In this document: piece by piece, positions 1 through 7,584 of the stretch | Layout: every line of letters starts with the position of its first letter | Position numbering within the stretch: position 1 is the stretch's first letter | NCBI GenBank assembly: GCA_027858955.1 | Contig: JAQIBR010000024.1 | Location: 1 to 35,540, forward strand | Direction of reading: 5' to 3' | Source: Bacteroidales bacterium | GTDB lineage: Bacteria; Bacteroidota; Bacteroidia; Bacteroidales; UBA12170 | Length of the DNA stretch: 35,540 nt | Notes under the pieces: generated by a model | Databases searched by the model: none | Told to the model about the DNA's origin: nothing | The model's input: only the letters and a program-made list of their open reading frames with translations | Translations under genes and position numbers: made by a program

Positions 1-286
1 CGGGATAACAGCAAGTGCAACAGAAAGTATACCGCCTAAGACTGTTTTCGAACAGTACGGTAAGGGTGAAATCGTGGAGTAAGAGCCCACGCCTGTTTTA
101 TGTGAATAAAGCTGGGGGTAAACCTTATGGGTTGAAAGACCAAATAAACCGAGAATTTTTTGTTCGTCAAAAAGGAAGGTCGGTCCGGCCAATCTCGGAG
201 GGTAGGTCGCTAGAGCTGCAGAGTGATTTGCAGCCCAGATAAATGATAGAGGTTCCGCTCTGCGGAATACAGAATCCCGCTTATAG
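1..286 (+). ncRNA. rnpB: RNase P RNA (bacterial class A), 3' portion; 5' end lies outside the window
   Basis: Conserved rnpB blocks 'acagaaagtataccgcc', 'ggtaagggtgaaatcgtggagtaagagcccac', 'ggtaaacc', 'agataaatgat' and 'acagaatcccgcttatag', followed by a hairpin/T-run. Confidence 0.88.
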
Positions 287-302
287 AATAGCCAAAAATT
301 TA

Positions 303-339
303 AAGGTTGATTTTCTTAATTGAGAGTCAGCCTTTTTTT
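303..339 (+). terminator. Rho-independent terminator of rnpB
   Basis: aaggttga...tcagcctt stem followed by a T run; the T run overlaps the stop codon of the convergent CDS at 338. Confidence 0.7.
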
Positions 340-781
340 ATGGAAAACGATGGTAAATTTTCTGGACTATCTTCCATCCTTCATCAAATTTATACAATAG
401 CAAATAATCAGTAAAAATTTGTTTATCAGTAGCTTTATCAAAAATATCCATTTGAACCATTGCAGCTTTTTCAGTAATTTCAATAATAGGGAATTTCACA
501 TGGAATTTCATGTCAGGTGTTTTCCCTTCGGTACGCGCCTTGTCCACACGCGGAATCCACTCTTTTAAAGGATATTTGGTCAATTGATTATCCTTTAAAC
601 CACTAATATAAAAATCGGGGTGGAAGCTTTTGTGTGTTGGCTCTGTATTTCCATAATTTAATAATCCATCAACATAACCCGATTGAATTACTTGCTTAAT
701 TGCTTCTTTATCAGATTGATTTTGAGCAATTAAAGAAAAGCTAATAAATAATGCTAAACTTAAGAATATAAACTTTTTCAT
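338..781 (-). CDS. Secreted NTF2-like / putative lumazine-binding (DUF4440-like) protein
   Basis: Intact ORF with N-terminal signal peptide (MKKFIFLSLALFISFSLIAQ) and NTF2-like pattern ending 'LLLYKFDEGWKIVQKIYHRFP'. Confidence 0.75.
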   Translation of the reverse strand: MKKFIFLSLALFISFSLIAQNQSDKEAIKQVIQSGYVDGLLNYGNTEPTHKSFHPDFYISGLKDNQLTKYPLKEWIPRVDKARTEGKTPDMKFHVKFPIIEITEKAAMVQMDIFDKATDKQIFTDYLLLYKFDEGWKIVQKIYHRFP

Positions 782-921
782 AAGTAAAAATGTTTTTATT
801 TAGCCAAAGATAAAGGAAAAATCAAAGAATTTATTTCGTATAAAATTATATTACAAATTTTTCGACTTTAATAATTTCAATGATTTTAAAAATCCGTATA
901 TTTGCAGCCCGTAATACATAT

Positions 922-992
922 GGTTCCGTGGCCGAGCGGTTAGGCTGGGCTCTGCAAAAGCTCCCACAGCGGTTCGAATCCGCTCGGAACCT
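922..992 (+). tRNA. tRNA-Cys (GCA)
   Basis: Full cloverleaf: acceptor GGTTCCG/CGGAACC, D-arm GCC/GGC, anticodon loop CTGCAAA (GCA), T-arm AGCGG-TTCGAAT-CCGCT. Confidence 0.92.
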
Positions 993-999
993 CTAATTA

Positions 1000-1029
1000 A
1001 AAGGCTTTGATTAATTTCAAAGCCTTTTC
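1000..1029 (+). terminator. Rho-independent terminator after tRNA-Cys
   Basis: aaaggctttga-ttaatt-tcaaagcctttt hairpin with T run. Confidence 0.75.
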
Positions 1030-1111
1030 TTTTTGTCTGATTTCTCCTATTTAAACCCCACCAACCATAATTTTCCGTAGATTGACAGACAGGTTACTTA
1101 TATATTAACCT

Positions 1112-1323
1112 GCTCCAGCGCGTTTAGCTTCGCTGAGCTCATCGTCAAATGACGTATCGGTTGCAACGCGTTGTTAGGAGCTGACTATTAGAATATTTGT
1201 TTAGCTCAGCTAGAAATTATGCGGAGTTAGATACTTATTTGGATATTGTAATTGAATCAAGTCGGCTGATAACGTATAAATAGAGTTAGATTATATTGCC
1301 ACGCGTTAGAAACGCGCGGGAGC
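1112..1323 (+). repeat. Dispersed repeat copy 1 (full length, 212 bp): RAYT/IS200-like non-autonomous element
   Basis: Terminal inverted repeats GCTCCAGCGCGT / ACGCGCGGGAGC; contains tail encoding EYLFSSARNYAELDTYLDIVIESSRLITYK*; same sequence at 3692, 5827 and (3' part) about 2650. Confidence 0.85.
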
Positions 1324-1414
1324 TAGTATTGCCGACCGAAAAACAATCATCTTCGACTTCCTACTGCACATAGCCTGACGCTGTATACAAGCATTAAAAT
1401 GACATAATATCGGC

Positions 1415-1454
1415 ATTATAATGACTTATTATTATATTATTTGGTCATTATAAT
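1415..1454. promoter_or_regulatory. Inverted-repeat operator candidate overlapping promoter of the ATPase gene
   Basis: ATTATAATGAC (1415-1425) and GTCATTATAAT (1444-1454) are perfect 11-bp inverted arms. Confidence 0.5.
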
Positions 1455-1471
1455 ATTAATAACTACCTTTG
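1440..1471 (+). promoter_or_regulatory. Bacteroidota-type promoter TTTG-N20-TACCTTTG
   Basis: TTTG 1440-1443, 20-nt spacer, TACCTTTG 1464-1471, ATG at 1482. Confidence 0.6.
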
Positions 1472-1481
1472 AAAACAAAAA

Positions 1482-2603
1482 ATGTTTGCAAGAAAAATTG
1501 AAAATACCATAAAAGAAAAATTCAATAGTGGAAAATCTATTATTGTGGTTGGAGCCCGACAAGTAGGAAAAACAACACTTTTAAAAGAAATTTTAAAAAA
1601 TAAAGAATATCTATTTCTAGATGCAGATGATCCTTCAACAAAAAGTCTTCTCCAAAATCCGACAACAGAGCAAATCAGGACATTTCTAGGAGATTATAAA
1701 TATGTTTTTCTCGATGAAGCACAAAGAATTTCAGGAATTGGATTAACCTTAAAAATAATTACTGACCAATTCAAAGATGTTCAATTATTTGTTAGTGGTT
1801 CTTCGTCTTTTGATTTAGGAAATAAACTTAATGAACCGTTAACAGGCAGAAAATGGGAATATGAGTTGTTTCCTATCTCTTGGGAAGAATATGAGAATAA
1901 AATTGGGTTTATCAAATCAGAGCAACAAATTGAAAATCGATTGTTGTATGGATTTTATCCAGAAGTGATTAATAATCAAGGTAAAGAGCGTGAAACTTTA
2001 AAAAACCTCGTAAGTAGCTATCTGTATAGAGATATTTTAGCATTTTCAGACATAAGAAAACCTGAAATTCTTGAACAACTATTGCAAGCCTTATCTATTC
2101 AAATGGGAAGCGAGGTTAATTACAATGAATTATCTCAACTCATTGGAGTTAATAAAATTACAATACAAAAATACATTGACATCTTAGAAAAAGGATACAT
2201 TGTTTTTCGTCTCAATAGCTTTAGCCGAAATTTAAGAAATGAAATTAAACAAAGTCGTAAAATTTATTTTTTTGATAATGGTATCAGAAATATGATTATT
2301 GGCGATTTTAAATCATTAAATCTCAGGCTTGACAAAGGAGCTTTATGGGAAAATTTTCTTGTTTCTGAAAGACGAAAACAAAATATATACAAAGACACAT
2401 TTGCGAAAATGTATTTTTGGAGAACTCAGCAACAACAGGAAATTGATTTTGTTGAAGAAAAAGACGGAGACATCTCTGCATTTGAGTTTAAATGGAAAAA
2501 TAAAAAGACAAAATTCCCTCAAAAATTTATCGATAAATATAATGCTAATGGATTTATAGTTGACAGAGTTAATTTTAGAGAATTTGTTAAGATAAATAAT
2601 TAA
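1482..2603 (+). CDS. ATPase with AAA_14 and DUF4143 domains
   Basis: Walker A GARQVGKTTLL, Walker B YVFLDEAQ, sensor VSGSSSFDL, C-terminal DUF4143-like region 'SRKIYFFDNGIRN...WENFLVSERRK...YFWRTQQQQEIDFVEE'. Confidence 0.9.
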   Translation: MFARKIENTIKEKFNSGKSIIVVGARQVGKTTLLKEILKNKEYLFLDADDPSTKSLLQNPTTEQIRTFLGDYKYVFLDEAQRISGIGLTLKIITDQFKDVQLFVSGSSSFDLGNKLNEPLTGRKWEYELFPISWEEYENKIGFIKSEQQIENRLLYGFYPEVINNQGKERETLKNLVSSYLYRDILAFSDIRKPEILEQLLQALSIQMGSEVNYNELSQLIGVNKITIQKYIDILEKGYIVFRLNSFSRNLRNEIKQSRKIYFFDNGIRNMIIGDFKSLNLRLDKGALWENFLVSERRKQNIYKDTFAKMYFWRTQQQQEIDFVEEKDGDISAFEFKWKNKKTKFPQKFIDKYNANGFIVDRVNFREFVKINN

Positions 2604-2649
2604 ATGCCAATGCAATAAAGGCTCATATGCAATAGCAGTTCAATAGCTA

Positions 2650-2815
2650 TCGGGATTGGGTTTAATTGTTGAACATGCGGAAGAATATTTGATTAGCTCA
2701 GCTAAAAATTATTCGGATTTAGATGCTTATTTGGATATTGTAGTTGAATCAAGTCGGCTGATAACATATAAATAGTGTTGAATTATATTGCCACGCGTTA
2801 GAAACGCGAGGGAGC
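2650..2815 (+). repeat. Dispersed repeat copy 2 (3' part, longer transposase-like remnant, no left palindrome)
   Basis: Encodes GLGLIVEHAEEYLISSAKNYSDLDAYLDIVVESSRLITYK*, followed by the conserved 3' hairpin ccacgcgttagaaacgcgaggGAGC. Confidence 0.8.
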
Positions 2816-2935
2816 AAGAACAAGAAAAACAGCAAATAAAATTGATTATCAAGCTCATATCGTCTGTAATATTCTTAATTTAGCTCTTTAACAGTAAAGA
2901 AAAGTACTTTTTAAAAACGGACAATAATCAAAGCA

Positions 2936-3667
2936 ATGAAAAAGCCTTTCGCAAAAATTTATCGAATATTTTTCTTCTTGGCCATGTTTAGCATTGCCAT
3001 GGGATTCCTTGAGGCCATTGTGGTTGTTTATATGCGTCAGCTCCATTATCCCCTTGGATTTGATTTTCCATTGAGCTTATTGTCACCTCAATTGATTTTG
3101 ATTGAATGGATACGGGAATTAGCCACCATTATCATGCTGGCCGTCATCGGGATTATTGCCGGCAAGAATAATCTACAACGTTTTTTCTATTTTCTCTATG
3201 CTTTTGCCATCTGGGATATTTTTTATTATGTCGCATTAAAATTATTCTTAAACTGGCCTCCATCATTTTTAACTTGGGATATTTTATTTCTAATCCCGGT
3301 ACCATGGATAGGCCCTGTACTCGCTCCTCTAATATGTTCGCTCACTATGATATTTTTTGCCGTTTGGGGTATTTTTATTCAGGGAAATGGCATAACAATT
3401 AAAATAAAACTGTACCATTGGGCTCTTTTATTTTTTGGTTCCTTTCTGATTTTTTATTCTTTTATAGAAGATTATCTTAATCTTATTATCAAGAATGATT
3501 TTCTTTCAAATTTTTGGAATTTATCAAGCGATGAACGCTTTTGGCAGATAATTTCACAATACGTTCCAACTTATTACAATTGGTATCTTTTCTCGATTGG
3601 GGAAATTATTTTATTAGCAGTTTTTGTGCAATTGTTTACGAAATTCAGAGCATCGAAACTCCACTAA
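2936..3667 (+). CDS. Conserved multi-pass membrane protein of unknown function
   Basis: 243-aa ORF with about 6-7 hydrophobic segments. Confidence 0.75.
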   Translation: MKKPFAKIYRIFFFLAMFSIAMGFLEAIVVVYMRQLHYPLGFDFPLSLLSPQLILIEWIRELATIIMLAVIGIIAGKNNLQRFFYFLYAFAIWDIFYYVALKLFLNWPPSFLTWDILFLIPVPWIGPVLAPLICSLTMIFFAVWGIFIQGNGITIKIKLYHWALLFFGSFLIFYSFIEDYLNLIIKNDFLSNFWNLSSDERFWQIISQYVPTYYNWYLFSIGEIILLAVFVQLFTKFRASKLH

Positions 3668-3691
3668 TAATTATCAATTTTAATGTACACC

Positions 3692-3903
3692 GCTCCAGTG
3701 CGTTTAGCTTCGTTGAGCTCACCGTCAAATGACGGATTGGTTGCAACGCGTTGTTCGGAGCAGTCTAGAAGAATATTTGTTTAGCTCAGCAAGAAATTAT
3801 GCGGATTTAGATGCTTATTTGGATATTGTAATTGAATCAGGTCGGCTGATAACGTATAAATAGAGTTAGATTATATTGCCATGCGTTAGAAACGCGCGGG
3901 AGC
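3692..3903 (+). repeat. Dispersed repeat copy 3 (full length, 212 bp)
   Basis: Near-identical to copy 1; encodes EEYLFSSARNYADLDAYLDIVIESGRLITYK*; ends gctcc...gggagc. Confidence 0.85.
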
Positions 3904-3975
3904 AGGCTTAATTTCGGTTAAGGTATCGTTAATGACGTTATTGTCGTTTTTGTCATACATCTATACATATGGACA

Positions 3976-4016
3976 ATAAAAAAGACCATCCGAAATCAAA
4001 GATTTAGGATGGTCTT
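3976..4016 (-). terminator. Terminator of the C10 peptidase/lipoprotein operon
   Basis: aagaccatcc/ggatggtctt 10-bp stem, T-rich on the minus strand after the hairpin. Confidence 0.7.
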
Positions 4017-4034
4017 AATAACAACTAAAATTGA

Positions 4035-4505
4035 TTATTTAATAATTTCTATTCTTTCCGCCATTGCATTGGAAACATCCCACATTAAAACTTCGTTATA
4101 CCATACTTTTATGACTGAAGATCCTGCAATCGCAAAATCAATACGATCTTCCGTTCCGTCTCCAAAATTAATATAGGTAGTTGAAATTCCATCTATGATA
4201 TCTCCAACAGAAAAAATACGTAGAAAATATTTTCCAATATCATCATGATAATAAACATAAAAATGCTCTGGATAATCTAGGTTGGCCTCATAAACTTGAG
4301 TTTTCTCTCCATCAATAATGGTATAAATATCAATTTCACTTTCTTTAAAGCTTAGTGCATTATTAGGATCTAATAAATCAAGACCCTCTTGGTTACAAAA
4401 AGCTATATCAACCAAAGGAGGACCACTAAGAGCAAATCCTGCTTCTGGTTTTTCACAAGAAGAGTAAATAAAAATTGTTAAGAATAAAATGATGATCTTT
4501 TTCAT
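4035..4505 (-). CDS. Small lipoprotein encoded directly downstream of the C10 peptidase; function unknown
   Basis: Signal/lipobox-like 'LFLTIFIYSSCEKPEAG'; 15-bp gap to the upstream CDS. Confidence 0.75.
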   Translation of the reverse strand: MKKIIILFLTIFIYSSCEKPEAGFALSGPPLVDIAFCNQEGLDLLDPNNALSFKESEIDIYTIIDGEKTQVYEANLDYPEHFYVYYHDDIGKYFLRIFSVGDIIDGISTTYINFGDGTEDRIDFAIAGSSVIKVWYNEVLMWDVSNAMAERIEIIK

Positions 4506-4520
4506 TGCTATATTTGTTTT

Positions 4521-5666
4521 TTAAAAGTCAATAAATAATACTGAATTATCATAATTAAAATTATATGTTGAAGGAGTAAATCCGTGACTTGTATAATACC
4601 CATCATAATTTCCATACCAGCCCCAATTCATATGGAGAATTACTAAAGTATTAAGTGATTCGCAAAAAAAAGATTGCTGAAATCCATCACATATCCATGC
4701 ATGTCCCTGATTAACATCTCCGTAATTATTACCAAGAAATATTACTGGCCTTTCATCATATAGGGAAGAGAGCACTTCTGATAGGTCTGATCCACTACCC
4801 GTATAACTCATTACATCTATAGGGTAGTCAAAGTCATTTTCAAATGAATAAATCATTTTGCTAGTTGTGGTTGTAGATATATCACAACCATATTCCATCA
4901 CAACTCCAACACCGATATCTTTTAATAAATCAGCACTATAATAATTTCCGATTGTATTATGCATTGAACTCCATGAATAAGTGCTTGGGAGCTCAAAATA
5001 TCTCATTATTTGTCCCATTACAACTGCTGCACACCCTGCCTTAGGCTGGCCATATAGATCAGCACTGCATCCCATATCTTCAAGTTCATCATTAAAACCT
5101 ACACTCTGCCCCCATTCAGTGGATAAAAATGGTCCTCTATTTGTATGAATATCTTCACAAGGGGGAGGTAGTGGTTCATACTTAAAATTTACACCATCAT
5201 TTTCAGACAAATACTTTTTCCATAGTTTTTCAGCAATTAAACTTTGTTCATTATTTAATTTCCTTATCAATTCAATTTCTTCTTTTATTCTATTCAACCA
5301 ATTTTGAACTCCTCTAGGGTATGAATCCGCAGACAAAGGAAATTCATTATCAAAAGAATAGGCTAAAATTGGAGCTAATCTTTTGTCGCCTGAAATGATA
5401 GAAAAACCTTGCTCAAAGTTAAATATGTAACATGCAATTATCCCATTGACATCATTAACTTTGCGTGACGACTTAATTTCATTTGATACTTTAAGATTTA
5501 ATTGATCGTCTGAAGTGTGTTTTTGCGCAACTTTAAGCGCGTCATCATATGTAACAATATTTACGTCTGGTGCATCGTTAGTTCCGATTTCTTTATTACA
5601 AGACGTTAGAAGGTTAATTGAGAAAATTCCTATAAAAAATAGGAGTAATTTAAAATTTGTTTTCAT
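4521..5666 (-). CDS. C10 family (streptopain/SpeB-like) cysteine peptidase, lipoprotein
   Basis: Lipobox LLTSC; catalytic Cys context 'AGCAAVVMGQIMRYF', catalytic His context 'GHAWICDGFQ', 'MNWGWYGNYDGYY'; N-terminal prodomain. Confidence 0.9.
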   Translation of the reverse strand: MKTNFKLLLFFIGIFSINLLTSCNKEIGTNDAPDVNIVTYDDALKVAQKHTSDDQLNLKVSNEIKSSRKVNDVNGIIACYIFNFEQGFSIISGDKRLAPILAYSFDNEFPLSADSYPRGVQNWLNRIKEEIELIRKLNNEQSLIAEKLWKKYLSENDGVNFKYEPLPPPCEDIHTNRGPFLSTEWGQSVGFNDELEDMGCSADLYGQPKAGCAAVVMGQIMRYFELPSTYSWSSMHNTIGNYYSADLLKDIGVGVVMEYGCDISTTTTSKMIYSFENDFDYPIDVMSYTGSGSDLSEVLSSLYDERPVIFLGNNYGDVNQGHAWICDGFQQSFFCESLNTLVILHMNWGWYGNYDGYYTSHGFTPSTYNFNYDNSVLFIDF

Positions 5667-5700
5667 AATTATTAATTTTTAGTGGGTAAATAAATTTTAT

Positions 5701-5717
5701 AGATATGAACCATATCT
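5701..5717. promoter_or_regulatory. Perfect palindrome AGATATG-AAC-CATATCT in the 5' leader of the C10 operon
   Basis: 7-bp arms, 3-bp loop, between promoter and start codon. Confidence 0.5.
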
Positions 5718-5729
5718 AAGTATATTTAT

Positions 5730-5761
5730 CAAAAATAATAATTATTTTGAGTATTAACAAA
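5730..5761 (-). promoter_or_regulatory. Bacteroidota-type promoter TTTG-N20-TATTTTTG for the C10 operon
   Basis: Minus strand: TTTG (5761-5758), 20-nt spacer, TATTTTTG (5737-5730). Confidence 0.6.
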
Positions 5762-6000
5762 TATTTAACTTTTTTTATTTCACACCAATTCCATTGGCGG
5801 GAAGTCGATAAAACTAACAATACCCCGCTCCAGCGCGTTTAGCTTCGCTGAGCTCACCGTCAATTGACGTATCTGCAACGCTTTGCTTGGATCTGTCTAG
5901 AAGAATATTTGTTTAGCTCAGCCAGAAATTATGCGGATTTAGATGCTTATTTGGATATTGTAATTGAACCAAGTCGGCTGATAACGTATAAATAGAGTTA

Positions 6001-7122
6001 TACCAATTTAACTGCTAAACGCCGCATTAAATGCATCTAAATAATGATGGTTTCCTGTTATTGATTTAATCTGATCGCTTGATATATTGCAAACAGTTTT
6101 GTGCAGCCAGATTCGTAGTTTGTCCATATTTTCGAACTTTTGATTTTTATACCTGTTTTTTATAAACTGCCAAACTTGTTCGCTGGGATTCAGCTCAGGA
6201 GAATATGGAGGAATTCTTAATAAGAAAATATTTTCCGGTATTTCAATGTTTTTAGTTGAATGAAATCCTGCATTATCAATGACAACTATTTTGAATTCTT
6301 TGGGTTTATATTTTGAAAAGTGTTTTAAATAGGATTCAAAAATGACAGTGACTACCCCATTAATCTCCCACACAAAACTGTCTCCATTAATTGGAGAGTA
6401 ACTCCCATATAAGTAGGTTGATGAAAATCTGTGTTGATATTTTACTATTGGCTTTATTCCCGAAGCGGTTAAACACCTGCCTGTATGTGTCATTAAACCA
6501 AATCTAGACTCATCCTGAAAATATAGGTTTACGTCTGAATACTTATTTTTATTTAGACTTATTCTAATGTTATCCAGTACATTAGGGAGTTTTTAAAAAG
6601 GCTTCAATAGCCTGTTCATCTTTTTTATAATGAGACTTTCTTGGGGACTTCAGTTTAGTCTTAAAATGTTGTATCAGGTATTTTCTTAACCAATGATATT
6701 TAATATAAACACCATATTGCTGATTAACCCAATCCTGAGCATCCCAATATCCTAAAAACGGAGATTCAGAACTCTGGACTCGAGCCTCTAATCCCTGATG
6801 TATTTCCTGAGTTATGATTTTGGAACTTGTGTTTTTTGGCTCATCTTGAAGCATAAATAAGATTCCTCGGGATTTATACTTTGTTATCCAGCGTTCCTGA
6901 GTCCTTATATGTACTCCTAAATAATTGGCTAATTCTTTACGAGTATTAAATTTACCGTTTTTAATGTAAATTAAACAGTCAACGCGTTTTCGTTTGTATA
7001 AACTAGGTTGGCTTAAACGAAGTTTCTTTAATTCCGAAAGGCTTTCTTTTATTGATAATTCTTGTGGTTTTTTCATGCTCAAATATACAAATAATATACG
7101 GCATTACCAAGTTAAATTGGTA
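6001..7122 (-). mobile_element. IS630-family insertion sequence (about 1.12 kb)
   Basis: Terminal inverted repeats TACCAATTTAAC...GTTAAATTGGTA; TTA (or TA) duplicated at the ends; encodes HTH plus DDE transposase. Confidence 0.88.
6008..7082 (-). CDS. IS630-family transposase in two frames (6582-7082 HTH part; 6008 to about 6590 DDE part), +1 frame change near 6584-6599
   Basis: N-terminal HTH 'NTRKELANYLGVHIRTQERWITKYKSRG'; C-terminal DDE 'FQDESRFGLMTHTGR', 'VVIDNAGFHSTK', 'LLRIPPYSPELNPSEQVWQFIK'. Confidence 0.85.
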
Positions 7123-7284
7123 TTAGATTATATTGCCACGCGTTAGAAACGCGCGGGAGCAGGTTAATAATACTTCTAATATTCTCACCATTTGAAATTA
7201 CTATTCATTGATCTTTTTCTTGTTCTAACTTGATTGCGATTTATTTTTCTTATCTTGTACCCTCAAACAATAAAAGAGTTCATT

Positions 7285-7491
7285 ATGAATTATTTTTATG
7301 TTAATAAGACTGCACAGAGTACCGGAGAGAACGAAGTTCACATTAATAATTGTGCTCAATTGCCGGATGCAAATAATCGTGAATATTTAGGCTATTTTTC
7401 TGATTGTCAGGATGCTATCATAAAAGCTCAACAAAAATATGAAATTGTTGATGGGTGCAAATTCTGTATTCCAGATTGCCATTCGGAATAA
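7285..7491 (+). CDS. Small Cys/His-rich protein of unknown function (68 aa)
   Basis: MNYFYVNKTAQSTGENEVHINNCAQLPDANNREYLGYFSDCQDAIIKAQQKYEIVDGCKFCIPDCHSE; ATG at 7285 preferred over the ORF-track start. Confidence 0.65.
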   Translation: MNYFYVNKTAQSTGENEVHINNCAQLPDANNREYLGYFSDCQDAIIKAQQKYEIVDGCKFCIPDCHSE

Positions 7492-7532
7492 ATTTGGTGC
7501 TTCTTATCATATTTTAATATTTCGCATAAAAA

Positions 7533-7566
7533 AAGCTTAGCACCAAATATTATTGATACTAAGCCT
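7533..7566. terminator. Intergenic hairpin between convergent genes (bidirectional terminator candidate)
   Basis: gcttag...ctaagc arms flanked by A/T runs. Confidence 0.45.
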
Positions 7567-7584
7567 TTATTATCAAATTACGTT

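Larger units (their letters stand above)
5827..7160 (+). repeat. Dispersed repeat copy 4, split by the IS630-type insertion (halves 5827-6000 and 7126-7160)
   Basis: Left half matches copies 1/3 to '...aatagagtta'; right half resumes 'gattatattgccacgcgttagaaacgcgcgggagc'. Confidence 0.85.

Noticed and set aside
15-242. 75-aa ORF
   Set aside because: Lies entirely inside the rnpB RNA.
2329-2615. ORFs 2329-2559 (+) and 2343-2615 (-)
   Set aside because: Alternative-frame and antisense ORFs inside the conserved DUF4143 region; low-complexity translations.
1112-2815. Composite transposon carrying the ATPase gene
   Set aside because: Flanking repeats are non-autonomous, copy 2 lacks the left end, and no outer target duplication was seen; nothing supports movement as one unit.
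3541-3732. 63-aa ORF
   Set aside because: Overlaps the membrane protein in another frame and runs into repeat copy 3.
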